Assembly: GCF_003583925.1 (NCBI RefSeq)
Contig: NZ_QYCN01000007.1
Span: forward strand, 82,544 to 137,945
DNA: 55,402 nt
Source of the DNA: Hymenobacter rubripertinctus
GTDB lineage: Bacteria; Bacteroidota; Bacteroidia; Cytophagales; Hymenobacteraceae
Direction of reading: 5' to 3'
Within the stretch, counting starts at the first letter, position 1; each line of letters opens with the position of its first letter. Made by a program: the position numbers and the translations under genes. This document shows positions 9,150-16,289 of this stretch, piece by piece. Below the pieces are notes generated by a model. It was not told where the DNA came from, did not search any database, and saw nothing but the letters and a program-made list of their open reading frames with translations.

Positions 9150-9169
9150 ACGTACCCACCCAGATACGT
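9150..9169 (-). other. Hairpin with the same loop as the terminator
   Basis: ACGTA/TACGT arms (9150-9154, 9165-9169) close the loop TCTGGGTGGG (minus strand), identical to the loop of the terminator hairpin although the stem sequence differs. A third GGGTGGG copy without a clear stem is at 9190-9196. Conserved loop with changed stem suggests RNA function. Confidence 0.5.
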
Positions 9170-9210
9170 CCCGTTTTCCTCCTCACTTGTCCCACCCAAA
9201 AATCGTTGTG

Positions 9211-9326
9211 CTGTAGAAGAAGGACTCGAACCTCCACGGAGTAGTTAGCCGGCCGCCGGACCAGTTTTTCCCGAATCTCCACCCCCGAGAGAGGAGGGTA
9301 TGTCTGCCAGTTTCATCATTCTACAG
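9211..9326 (-). ncRNA. Atypical tRNA-like RNA with a very long variable region
   Basis: The 116-nt minus-strand sequence folds like a class II tRNA. It has an acceptor helix of 7-8 bp (CTGTAGAA with TTCTACAG). A short D arm is closed by ATG/CAT with the loop AAACTGGCAGA. A 5-bp anticodon stem (CCCTC/GGGGG) closes the loop CTCTCTC. The T arm has stem GGAGG/CCTTC and the canonical loop TTCGAGT. The variable region is about 46 nt with a GGAG/CTCC base, roughly twice the usual maximum. The apparent anticodon CTC would read GAG (Glu), which does not fit a long-variable-arm tRNA. Position 37 is a pyrimidine and CCA is not encoded. It has its own promoter-like box and terminator. It may be a degenerate tRNA or a tRNA-like regulatory RNA. 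Confidence 0.6.
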
Positions 9327-9364
9327 GGTCAAAAACAATCCGCTGCCGTTTGCGTTGGATTGTG

Positions 9365-9372
9365 ACAAATGT
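9365..9372 (-). promoter_or_regulatory. -7 box TACATTTG for the tRNA-like RNA
   Basis: A perfect TAnnTTTG match on the minus strand ends 39 nt upstream of the tRNA-like acceptor 5' end, leaving a leader of about 32 nt if initiation is at the usual distance. Confidence 0.5.
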
Positions 9373-9482
9373 AGTGGGTTCCTTGTTCTCATAAAATAAA
9401 TTCAGGCATTTGCAGGGAAATTTACATACTTTTTAAAAAACGAAGCACTTCGTTAAAATATATATAATCAACACCCCTGAAA

Positions 9483-9968
9483 ATGGCTCGCAATTACGAA
9501 CTTGACGACACCGACCGGAAGATTCTGGCCCTGTTGATTGAAGATGCCAAGATGCCCTATACCGAAATCGCGCGCAAAGTGCACGTTTCGGGGGGTACGG
9601 TACACGTGCGCATGGCCCGGCTTGAGGAACTAGGTATCGTACTGGGAGCTACTCTCAAGATCGACTACCAGAAACTGGGCTTCGGTGTCCGGGCCTTTCT
9701 GGGAATTTATCTTCAGAAGAGTTCCGTCTACGAGGGCGTCGTAAAGCAGCTCTACCAGATTCCGGAGGTAGTCAGCATCGATTTCACCACCGGAGCCTAT
9801 GGCATCTTTGCTCGTCTGATCTGCCGTGATACCAACCATCTGCGGGAAGTGCTGCATGAGCAGATTCAGCTGATCGAAGGAATTGAGCGCACCGAAACCC
9901 TGATCTCGCTGGAGGAGGCCTTCAACCGTCCCATTCAGCTACAGGAAGTGGAGGCGCAACCCAGCTAA
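9483..9968 (+). CDS. Lrp/AsnC family transcriptional regulator
   Basis: This 161-residue feast/famine regulator is of normal length. The N-terminal winged helix-turn-helix is LDDTDRKILALLIEDAKMP followed by EIARKVHVSGGTVHVRMARL. The C-terminal RAM/ligand domain begins near residue 70 and contains the typical VSIDFTTGAYGIFARLICRD. Members sense amino acids and often autoregulate. Upstream at 9440-9453 is the small palindrome ACGAAGCACTTCGT in an AT-rich stretch, a possible operator. The nearest possible target is the isoaspartyl peptidase upstream, but this link is only by proximity. Confidence 0.9.
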   Translation: MARNYELDDTDRKILALLIEDAKMPYTEIARKVHVSGGTVHVRMARLEELGIVLGATLKIDYQKLGFGVRAFLGIYLQKSSVYEGVVKQLYQIPEVVSIDFTTGAYGIFARLICRDTNHLREVLHEQIQLIEGIERTETLISLEEAFNRPIQLQEVEAQPS

Positions 9969-10216
9969 CTCCCGAAACCGATTGCCAGCCTTGCGCCGCT
10001 TCCTTTACTGCAAGGGGAGCGGCTGTGGTATTTTAGAGCAGTTACCAGCTCACCCGGCAGTGGGCAAACCGGTGAGAACGTCCTGTGAAAGCAGTGGAAA
10101 TAGGCCGACAAATAGCTTAAGTAGCACTTTAAATAGAACTTTTGGATAGGCTTGGGCATTGACCTTCTGCTGGTTATATTTCGTACAACCAGGTAGGGGC
10201 TTTAATCAGGTTGTTT

Positions 10217-11185
10217 ATGGGAATTCGTTGCGTTGTTCTCGTATGTTTTACCTTCCTGGTTCATCAGGCGGGGCTAAGCCAGAGCCTACCCGCTGTCTAT
10301 CTCAATGATCAGGACCAGCCCACGGTGCCCGACAGCGCCACGCACTACCGCCTCGTCGACCGCAAAAACGAGTTATTGGGTACCTACGCTATGCGCGAAT
10401 ATGCGCTGTCAGGCACATTGCTGCTAAAAGGCACCCTCTCTTCCATCGAGCCGCCCGTGCGCAACGGGCTGCTTACCTGGTACCACCCCGACGGCAGCCG
10501 GGCCGCCCAGGTGCATTACCGCGACGATGAAGCGGATGGTTTGTACCTAGGCTGGTATGAAGATGGGCGGGTACACCAACGGGGCGACTATTCCGACGGC
10601 CAGCGGGTGGGCCGCTGGCTCTCGGTTCACCGCAACGGGCAGAAACGCTCGGAGGGGCGCTACCATGCCGGCCGTGCCGTGGGCGAGTGGCACTACTACT
10701 TTGATACCGGCGAGCTAAGCGCCATCGAAATGCCTGACCGGCAGGGCAAGCCCTTGGCCCTGGCGTTTTTCAACAAGGATGGCTCCCCTTACATGAGCCG
10801 GGTACAGGCCCGGGAACTACCCCGCTTCCCGGGCGGCGACGCGGCGCTGCTCAGCTTTATAGCCCGCAATACCAATTATCCGCGCAATATCCGGCGCAAG
10901 GGCATTACGGGCAGCGTGTACGTGAACTATACCGTGGGCGAGGATGGTCGCGTGAGCCAGGTGCGGGTGGTGCAGGGCCTAGCCCCCGAGGCCGACCAGG
11001 AGGCCAGCCGCGTAGTGGCCAGTCTGCCGGCTTTTGAGCCCGGCCGCGAGTACAATCTGCCGACGGCCATGACGTTTACTATTCCCATCTACTTCGCTCC
11101 GAATTTCTCGTTGGCTTCCGGCCTCAAGCACCCCCAAGTGCCTCCTTCCGAAGCCCGTGCCGCTGCCCCCGAGCCCAACGACTAA
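10217..11185 (+). CDS. Secreted toxin-antitoxin-like MORN repeats plus TonB C-terminal domain
   Basis: This is a TonB-family energy-transducer-like protein of 322 residues. It starts with a signal peptide (MGIRCVVLVCFTFLVHQAGL). The middle carries MORN-like repeats of the type GLYLGWYEDGRVHQRGDY, RVGRWLSVHRNGQ and AVGEWHYYFDTGEL. The C-terminal TonB domain (PRFPGGDAALLSFIARNTNYP to the end) has GSVYVNYTVGEDGRV. It lacks the usual N-terminal membrane helix and proline rod of true TonB, so a periplasmic or surface role is likelier than energising a receptor. I inferred no toxin function; the call reflects only repeat architecture common to MORN variants. ATG 10217 is preferred over TTG 10211. 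Confidence 0.8.
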   Translation: MGIRCVVLVCFTFLVHQAGLSQSLPAVYLNDQDQPTVPDSATHYRLVDRKNELLGTYAMREYALSGTLLLKGTLSSIEPPVRNGLLTWYHPDGSRAAQVHYRDDEADGLYLGWYEDGRVHQRGDYSDGQRVGRWLSVHRNGQKRSEGRYHAGRAVGEWHYYFDTGELSAIEMPDRQGKPLALAFFNKDGSPYMSRVQARELPRFPGGDAALLSFIARNTNYPRNIRRKGITGSVYVNYTVGEDGRVSQVRVVQGLAPEADQEASRVVASLPAFEPGREYNLPTAMTFTIPIYFAPNFSLASGLKHPQVPPSEARAAAPEPND

Positions 11186-11196
11186 CTATCGGCCGC

Positions 11197-11250
11197 AATA
11201 AGCCAAACACCCCGGACCTGCTGAAGCAGATCCGGGGTGTTTGGCTTATT
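11197..11250. terminator. Bidirectional terminator, 20-bp perfect stem
   Basis: The arms 11197-11216 and 11231-11250 are perfectly complementary and lie between the convergent TonB-domain gene and thioredoxin. Confidence 0.85.
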
Positions 11251-11270
11251 CTACAAAAAGTAGCCGGAAA

Positions 11271-11600
11271 TTAGGCCGTTACCTGGGCGTCGAGCTTCTG
11301 GGCCAGCACGTGCTTGGGCACAGCACCCACTTGCTTATCTACAACCTGGCCGTTCTTGAACACGAGCAGGGTGGGGATGCTGCGGATGCCGAACTTGGCC
11401 GACGTCTGCGGGTTTGCATCTACATCGACTTTGCCAATAATAACTTTGCCTTCGTACTCGCCGGCCAGCTCTTCTACTACCGGACCCACCATGCGGCAGG
11501 GGCCGCACCACTCGGCCCAAAAGTCCACGAGTACGGGTTTGTCGGAGTTGATGATCTGGTCGAAGTTAGCATCCGTGATTTCGATGGCTTTATGTCCCAT
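11271..11600 (-). CDS. trxA: Thioredoxin
   Basis: This 109-residue classical cytoplasmic thioredoxin carries the active site WCGPC in [16 protein letters not shown]. The cis-proline loop is [12 protein letters not shown]. There is no signal peptide, so it serves cytoplasmic reductases and can feed DsbD. The start MGHKAIEI follows a pyrimidine-rich leader. The 222-nt space upstream (11601-11822) shows no gene I can support. Confidence 0.96.
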   Translation of the reverse strand: MGHKAIEITDANFDQIINSDKPVLVDFWAEWCGPCRMVGPVVEELAGEYEGKVIIGKVDVDANPQTSAKFGIRSIPTLLVFKNGQVVDKQVGAVPKHVLAQKLDAQVTA

Positions 11601-11822
11601 GATAGTCAGGTTTGGTTGAAAGGTGTAATGCTTCTATACGAGCAAGCGGCCCGCAAGGTAGCAGATTGCGTTCCAACAAGGAGTAGGCCGGAAAGTTCAC
11701 TTCGGCCAGAGTGGCAGTTTTGCCGCCCAACCTGCCCGGAGTCCCGGCGGCTACGCCCCAGGCAAGGCGCAGCTACCGGGGCCGGAATACACCCCACATC
11801 AGGCGGCGTTAATTAGCAGGCA

Positions 11823-12191
11823 TCAAGAGTGATATGCCTTGGCGTACTGCTGCGCGCGGTTGCGTAATTTGTAGAACACGTAGAGGTTGAAGAAGTGCAT
11901 GCCGCCCAGAATCAGGATGATGGTGCCCACCTTCACGCTGAGCAGTTCCACGCTCTGCTGGTAGCTGCCGATGGGGTCGGTACTGCGGAGCGTAAGCATG
12001 GCGTAGCCGATGTTGATGAGGTAAAAACCCGTCAGCAGCAGCTTGTTCACCGAATCGGCCAGGGCCTCATTGCCGTGGAAGATATCGACCAGAAACGTGC
12101 GGCCATTGGTGAACAATGTGCGGGCGACCCAGACCGTGAGTACAACCGTGGCGGGCAGGTACACGCCGTAAACGAGGAGGTGAAAGTTCAT
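11823..12191 (-). CDS. Small integral membrane protein, unknown function
   Basis: I do not recognise the family. The 122-residue product starts at the ATG at 12189-12191 (MNFHLLVYGVYLPATVVLTV). It has about three hydrophobic helices: near residues 3-20, 48-65 and 80-105. The C-terminus is basic (YKLRNRAQQYAKAYHS). The longer frame to 12290 would add 33 non-membrane residues overlapping the upstream stop and is less likely. It lies 99 nt downstream of the TIGR01777 gene on the same strand. The two are probably one transcript controlled by the GbsR-type operator at 13279-13300. Confidence 0.7.
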   Translation of the reverse strand: MNFHLLVYGVYLPATVVLTVWVARTLFTNGRTFLVDIFHGNEALADSVNKLLLTGFYLINIGYAMLTLRSTDPIGSYQQSVELLSVKVGTIILILGGMHFFNLYVFYKLRNRAQQYAKAYHS

Positions 12192-12290
12192 GGTAGTAAG
12201 GGAAAAAAGGTGAGGAATGAGAGAAATAGGAAGAACGTGAGTTGCGCTGAAGAATAATCGAGTTGCTGCTGAAGCTGGCCGGGGCAGCAA

Positions 12291-13208
12291 TCAGGTCAGT
12301 TGCGGCAGTAAATCGGCCAGGGCGGTGGGGCAGTCGGGAAACTGAAACCGGAAGCCCGCGCTGAGCAGGCGGTCTGGTACCACCTTGCGGCTCTTGAGAA
12401 TCAGCTCGGTTTCCGTGCCCAGCAGGAACGCCCCCACTTCGAGCAGCCATTGCGGTTGCGGCAGGTGCCAGCGCGGGCGGTAGTGCTGGTCGAGCAGGGC
12501 CATGAAGGCGTGGTTGGACAGGGGTGCGGGGGCGCAGAGGTTGAACGCCCCTTCCAGATTCGGGCGGGCCACCAGAAACTCCACGGCCCGGCAGAAATCG
12601 GCGATGTGCAACCAACTGATCCATTGCTGACCGTTGCCCTGCGGCGTGCAAAGGCCGAAGCGGGCCAGTTGGGCCATTACGGGTAGCGCCCCGCCATCGG
12701 TGCCTAGCACAATGGCCGCACGCAGGGCTACGCGGCGGGTGGCGGGCACCGGTGCCAGGTTGAACTCGGCTTCCCAGCGCTGGGCCACCATCTCCGAGAA
12801 ATCCCGCCCGAGCCGGCCGCTGGCTTCCGTGTTGGCCGGCTGTGCCTCCCGGGTGTCCTGGTAAATAGTAGCCGTGGAAGCATTCAGCCACACTGCCGGA
12901 GGAGTAACACAAGCCGCCACGGCTTCGCCCAATATCCGGGTGCTGTCGGTGCGGCTGCGCACGATGGCGTAGCGGTTCACGGCGTGGTAGCGGCAGTCCA
13001 CGGATTTGCCGGCCAGGTTGATGAGCACGGCCGCGCCCTCCAACTCCGCCGCCCACGGCCCCAGCGTGCGCCCGTTCCAGCGGACTACGCCCGGCCGGGC
13101 GGTGCGTCCTAGCACTACTACGGAGTAGCCCAACTGGGTAAAGTGCCGGGCCAAGTGTCGACCCAGAAAGCCACTGCCGCCCGCGAGAATCAGTTTGGGT
13201 CGTTCCAT
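12291..13208 (-). CDS. TIGR01777 family NAD(P)-dependent epimerase/SDR protein
   Basis: This 305-residue YfcH-like extended short-chain dehydrogenase has the nucleotide-binding motif LAGGSGFLGRHLARHF at the N-terminus. The centre has LINLAGKSVDCRY and NASTATIYQD, and the C-terminus is a DUF1731-type tail (LILKSRKVVPDRLLSAGF). The substrate of this family is unknown. It heads a likely two-gene operon with the small membrane protein. Upstream lies a palindrome matching the one before the GbsR regulator gene, suggesting direct control by that regulator. Confidence 0.88.
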   Translation of the reverse strand: MERPKLILAGGSGFLGRHLARHFTQLGYSVVVLGRTARPGVVRWNGRTLGPWAAELEGAAVLINLAGKSVDCRYHAVNRYAIVRSRTDSTRILGEAVAACVTPPAVWLNASTATIYQDTREAQPANTEASGRLGRDFSEMVAQRWEAEFNLAPVPATRRVALRAAIVLGTDGGALPVMAQLARFGLCTPQGNGQQWISWLHIADFCRAVEFLVARPNLEGAFNLCAPAPLSNHAFMALLDQHYRPRWHLPQPQWLLEVGAFLLGTETELILKSRKVVPDRLLSAGFRFQFPDCPTALADLLPQLT

Positions 13209-13258
13209 AATCGAGAGGATGAAAAGAAGAGAGAGAAAGGTGTATCCGAGGAATATAA

Positions 13259-13288
13259 TATCGATAATTATTCTTATTAAACTTTCAA
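13259..13288 (-). promoter_or_regulatory. Putative promoter of the SDR operon
   Basis: A minus-strand TTG (13286-13288) is followed after exactly 19 nt by TATCGATA (13259-13266). The spacing copies that of the GbsR promoter, but the -7 box keeps only the leading TA of TAnnTTTG, so it should be weak. The TTG lies inside the operator palindrome. Confidence 0.4.
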
Positions 13289-13300
13289 TAAAAATTGAAA
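13279..13300. promoter_or_regulatory. Operator palindrome upstream of the SDR operon
   Basis: TTTCAAT-N4-ATTGAAA is the same core as at 13873-13898. The left half extends to AAACTTTCAAT; the right half stops matching after ATTGAAA. It sits at the same place relative to the TTG element in both promoters. Confidence 0.6.
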
Positions 13301-13326
13301 TATGATGACAAAAAAATAGGCTTGCC

Positions 13327-13848
13327 TTAGGAGCGGGGCCGCATGAGCTTCATGAACGTGCTCAGGAACCAGTTCTCATCGGCTTTGATGAGGGTGGCGG
13401 CGGCCCGGTCGGCGAATTCGGCGAAGTTGTGGATGCTACCAATCATCTGAGTGAAAGCCTGTGCTTCCTCCGCCGAGACGGTGGGAGAGGGCTCCACCTG
13501 CCGGATTTCACCCAGCACCCGCATGATGGGCGCCAGCTCGCGCTTGTGGCGCTCCTGCAAAATGAGGGTAGCCACCCGGTGAATATCTTTTTCAGCCGAG
13601 AAAAACTCGCGCCGCTCCCCGGGCCGCAGCTCCTTGCGCACGAGGCCCCAATCCATAAGAGCCCGCACGTTGAGGTTGGCGTTGCCCCGCGAAATCTGGA
13701 GCTGCTCCATGATGTCTTCGGCACTCAGCGCGCCCACCGAAACCAGCAGTAGCGCATGTACCTGAGCCATGGTCCGGCTCACGCCCCAGGCGGAGCCCAG
13801 GGTGCCCCACCCTTCAATGAACCGGCTTTTGGCTTCGTCGAGTTGCAT
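13327..13848 (-). CDS. GbsR/MarR-type transcriptional regulator
   Basis: This 173-residue winged-helix regulator resembles GbsR. The DNA-binding part includes ALSAEDIMEQLQISRGNANLN and the wing RKELRPGERREFFSAEKD. The C-terminal half (about residues 110-173) is helical and probably dimerises. A full promoter TTG-N19-TACATTTG ends 4 nt before the ATG, so the mRNA is likely leaderless. A palindrome covers its -33 element, consistent with autorepression. The same palindrome precedes the SDR-membrane protein operon downstream. The ligand is unknown. Confidence 0.85.
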   Translation of the reverse strand: MQLDEAKSRFIEGWGTLGSAWGVSRTMAQVHALLLVSVGALSAEDIMEQLQISRGNANLNVRALMDWGLVRKELRPGERREFFSAEKDIHRVATLILQERHKRELAPIMRVLGEIRQVEPSPTVSAEEAQAFTQMIGSIHNFAEFADRAAATLIKADENWFLSTFMKLMRPRS

Positions 13849-13852
13849 GCCT

Positions 13853-13882
13853 CAAATGTAGAAGAAGATTTCAAACTTTCAA
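13853..13882 (-). promoter_or_regulatory. Promoter TTG-N19-TACATTTG of the GbsR gene
   Basis: This matches the Bacteroidota primary-sigma promoter exactly. Initiation should fall at about the start codon (13848). Confidence 0.7.
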
Positions 13883-13898
13883 TATAAATTGAAAGTTT
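13873..13898. promoter_or_regulatory. Operator palindrome of the GbsR regulator
   Basis: AAACTTTCAAT (13873-13883) and ATTGAAAGTTT (13888-13898) form a perfect 11-nt inverted repeat with a 4-nt spacer. It covers the TTG element of the promoter. Confidence 0.7.
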
Positions 13899-14295
13899 AT
13901 TTTGAGTTCAATTCGCCACGTTGTTAAAGAGCATCCGATAGTCACTCACGTGCATTTTAGCGTCGTTCTACCAAGCTGAAATCTCGGACTTTAAAAGCAG
14001 AACAATGCGCTTTCTCAAGTCAAGCTATGGCTGGTTGAACATAAATTTATTTGAAAAAAAGCGCCCCCGAATCAGGCAATTGACAAATGATCAAACAGTT
14101 GAGTTTGTAAAAGTCAAAAACATACCATAGCTGGTCCAGAGGCCCTCTTATGTAATAAGTATATAACTAAACAAATATTTTAATAGTACAAAACCATGGC
14201 CGACCAGCAGGCATTCGCTTTACTGACTTATCGAACCAGTAGCCATTAGGGGCGTAAGAATAAGGGCAACGTCTTACTTACTCTTTTCACTATCT
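13899..14295. other. Non-coding spacer, no gene seen
   Basis: This AT-richer 397-nt stretch between divergent genes has no open frame I can support, no clear RNA and no full TAnnTTTG promoter. It should contain the promoter of the DUF2382 operon. Confidence 0.5.
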
Positions 14296-14748
14296 ATGCA
14301 AGCCGACTCTGTTTTTGATGCTAATCAGGCGGCTGATAACCGGCTAAATTCGGAAAATCGCCGGCCAATGGTGCTGCCCGTAGTAGAGGAGCAAGTAGTA
14401 ATTGACCGCAACTTGGTCGAAACCGGCCGGGTTCGCATCAGTAAAACGGTACAGGAGCACGAGCAGGAGGTAAACGTGTTGCTTCAGCACGATGAAGTTC
14501 AGGTAGAGCGTGTGCCCGTTAACCAGTTTGTGGCCGACGACGCGCCGCTACCCGGTAGCCGCCAGGAAGGTGATGTGCTGATTGTGCCCATTCTGCGCGA
14601 GGTGGTCGTTACCCGGGTGCTGGTTGTGGAAGAACTCCGCATCAGCAAGCGCGTGGTGGAAGAGCCGCACACCAGTACGGTAACGCTACGCCAGGAACAG
14701 ATCAGGGTTGAGCGTAGCGCAGACAATTCAGTGCCCCCTCAGCCTTAG
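14296..14748 (+). CDS. DUF2382 (YsnF/AvaK-type) protein
   Basis: This is a 150-residue protein with the YsnF/AvaK C-terminal domain only. The pattern is two beta-rich halves: VVEEQVVIDRNLVETGRVRISK and later REVVVTRVLVVEELRISKRVVEE, rich in Val, Glu and Arg. It ends with TVTLRQEQIRVERS. The biochemical role of the domain is unknown. It is associated with general stress proteins and with the photosynthetic-reaction-centre PRC-barrel families. It sits 41 nt upstream of a second gene with the same domain and is likely co-transcribed. Confidence 0.8.
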   Translation: MQADSVFDANQAADNRLNSENRRPMVLPVVEEQVVIDRNLVETGRVRISKTVQEHEQEVNVLLQHDEVQVERVPVNQFVADDAPLPGSRQEGDVLIVPILREVVVTRVLVVEELRISKRVVEEPHTSTVTLRQEQIRVERSADNSVPPQP

Positions 14749-14789
14749 AAAAATAGTCTTTTCTTTCCAACCATTTATAAATCAATACC

Positions 14790-15620
14790 ATGACTCAAAA
14801 TACCATGAATCAGACCGTAGTAGGAATTTTCGATACCGCCACCCACGCTCAGCAAGCGGCTCAGCAGCTCAAAACAGCTGGTTTCTCGCTCGACGATGTA
14901 GACACCATCTCCCGCGATTCGAAACAGGGCAGCAACTACTATAACAGCACCGGAACTACTACCGAAGCGGCAGGCGACGCCGCTGGTCGTACCGGCGACA
15001 GTATCGGCAACTTCTTCAGCAACCTGTTCGGCGACGACGATGATGCGAACCGTTATTCGCACGTAGCCCGCAACAGCCACTCGATGGTAACGGTGCATTG
15101 CAAGTCGGCTGACCATGCTCACAAGGCTGCCGAAATTTTGGATAAGGCTGGGGCGATTGATGTAAATGAAAAGGCCCAGCAGACTGGTTATAAGGCTTCT
15201 GGTACTGCCAACAAAGCAGGCGAAGTATCGGCCAAAGTAATTGAGGAAAACCTGCAAGTAGGTAAGCGCGTGGAGCAAACCGGTGGTGCCCGTCTGCGTA
15301 GCCGCATCGTGGAGCGCCCCGTAGAAGCCAGCGTGCGGTTGCGCGAAGAGCACGTGAGTGTTGAGCGTACCCCCGTAAATCGTCCGGCTACGGAAGCTGA
15401 TTTCAACGCCTTCAAGGAAGGTGAGGTTGAAGTAACCGAACGCGCTGAGCGTGCCGTAGTAGGCAAAGAAGCTCGCGTAGTGGAAGAAGTTACGCTGGGT
15501 AAAAATGTAACCGAGCGTGAAAAGACTATCCACGAAACTGTTCGCAAGACCGAAGTGGACGTCGAGAAACTCGGCACCAAAGATGTGCGCAACGACCAGA
15601 ACACGCGCAATACTAAGTAA
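14790..15620 (+). CDS. YsnF/AvaK stress-type protein with DUF2382
   Basis: This 276-residue protein has two parts. The N-terminal part (about residues 1-115) has QTVVGIFDTATHAQQAAQQL and MVTVHCKSADHAHKAAEIL. These are paired alpha/beta motifs like those of the general stress protein 17M/YflT domain. They are separated by a Gly/Asp-rich loop (FFSNLFGDDDD). The C-terminal part is DUF2382, with LRSRIVERPVEASVRLREEH and EEVTLGKNVTEREKTIHETV. Such proteins are soluble, acidic and stress-induced in other bacteria; the mechanism is unknown. It is downstream of another DUF2382 gene, and their repeats may form a hetero-oligomer. Confidence 0.82.
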   Translation: MTQNTMNQTVVGIFDTATHAQQAAQQLKTAGFSLDDVDTISRDSKQGSNYYNSTGTTTEAAGDAAGRTGDSIGNFFSNLFGDDDDANRYSHVARNSHSMVTVHCKSADHAHKAAEILDKAGAIDVNEKAQQTGYKASGTANKAGEVSAKVIEENLQVGKRVEQTGGARLRSRIVERPVEASVRLREEHVSVERTPVNRPATEADFNAFKEGEVEVTERAERAVVGKEARVVEEVTLGKNVTEREKTIHETVRKTEVDVEKLGTKDVRNDQNTRNTK

Positions 15621-15660
15621 CCTATAGTGTTTTAGGTAGCTTTTTAGCTGCCCGGAGAAT

Positions 15661-15694
15661 AAGAGCCTCATCCGCATTAGCCGGGTGAGGTTCT
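15661..15694. terminator. Terminator between convergent genes
   Basis: AAGAGCCTCATCCG (15661-15674) pairs with CGGGTGAGGTTCTT (15681-15694) with two G-T type mismatches. It likely serves the DUF2382 operon and the convergent lipoprotein. Confidence 0.65.
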
Positions 15695-15735
15695 TACTGC
15701 TTCCGCTGCTTTGAAGTTCGCGCAGCAGGGAACCT

Positions 15736-16254
15736 TCAGCGCGCGAAATTCAGCCCAATGCCAACAAGCCCTAGTAGCGCAATCAGCCCGGACAAAATAC
15801 CCAAAATGGGGCTCACCGGAAAAAGAATAAGGGCCAGCACGCCCAGCACTGCAACCCCGAGCAATAACAAGGCACTGCGGAGCAGCCGTAGCACAAACCG
15901 CCCGCTGGCGGCAGACCGATGCGGTTGCCTCACATTCTGCCCCGTCGTTGTGGAATAGGGCTGTTGCAGCCGGACATAGGCTGGAGCAGATGCTGCTTCT
16001 GAGGGAACCTGTGCCCGGGGTAGCTGGCGCAATCCAACGAGGGTAGATGCGGTTACCTTTCGGACTGAAACAGCCAAAACAGGGGGCTTCGGCACCTGGA
16101 GAATAGGGGATGGGCTGGCGGCCGTTTGTGGGCCAACCGGCCCGTGATATACATTAGGTATGATGGGCAAGGGCCGACCTGACCGGCAACCGACTAATCC
16201 AAATGCTACCATAGCGGCACAAACACCTCCGTAAGCCAACTTGCTGACGAACAT
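15736..16254 (-). CDS. Lipoprotein with C-terminal hydrophobic pair
   Basis: I do not recognise a named family. The chosen ATG at 16252-16254 gives a signal peptide (MFVSKLAYGGVCAAMVAFGLVGC) with lipobox LVGC. A Pro/Ser/Ala-rich region of about 90 residues follows. The C-terminus holds two long hydrophobic stretches (LLLLGVAVLGVLALILF and ILSGLIALLGLVGIGL). This is the same plan as the protein at 3210-3737, so the two may be divergent paralogues. The frame extending to 16293 would overlap the upstream gene and spoil the signal peptide. Confidence 0.72.
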   Translation of the reverse strand: MFVSKLAYGGVCAAMVAFGLVGCRSGRPLPIIPNVYHGPVGPQTAASPSPILQVPKPPVLAVSVRKVTASTLVGLRQLPRAQVPSEAASAPAYVRLQQPYSTTTGQNVRQPHRSAASGRFVLRLLRSALLLLGVAVLGVLALILFPVSPILGILSGLIALLGLVGIGLNFAR

Positions 16255-16289
16255 TTTTGGTGATTGTGAGCGGTTTATCCGTAGCGGCC

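Noticed and set aside
8898..9248. 116-codon plus-strand frame downstream of the isoaspartyl peptidase
   Set aside because: It crosses a terminator hairpin and the antisense of the tRNA-like RNA, with no family-like sequence.
9211..9326. tRNA-Sec as an explanation for the tRNA-like RNA
   Set aside because: The 8+5 bp acceptor/T helix resembles tRNA-Sec, but the D stem is 3 bp, the anticodon is not TCA and the variable region is too long.
10217..11185. Toxin or toxin-antitoxin role for the MORN/TonB protein
   Set aside because: MORN-like repeats occur in toxin-antitoxin-type database names, but nothing in the sequence shows toxicity or a partner gene.
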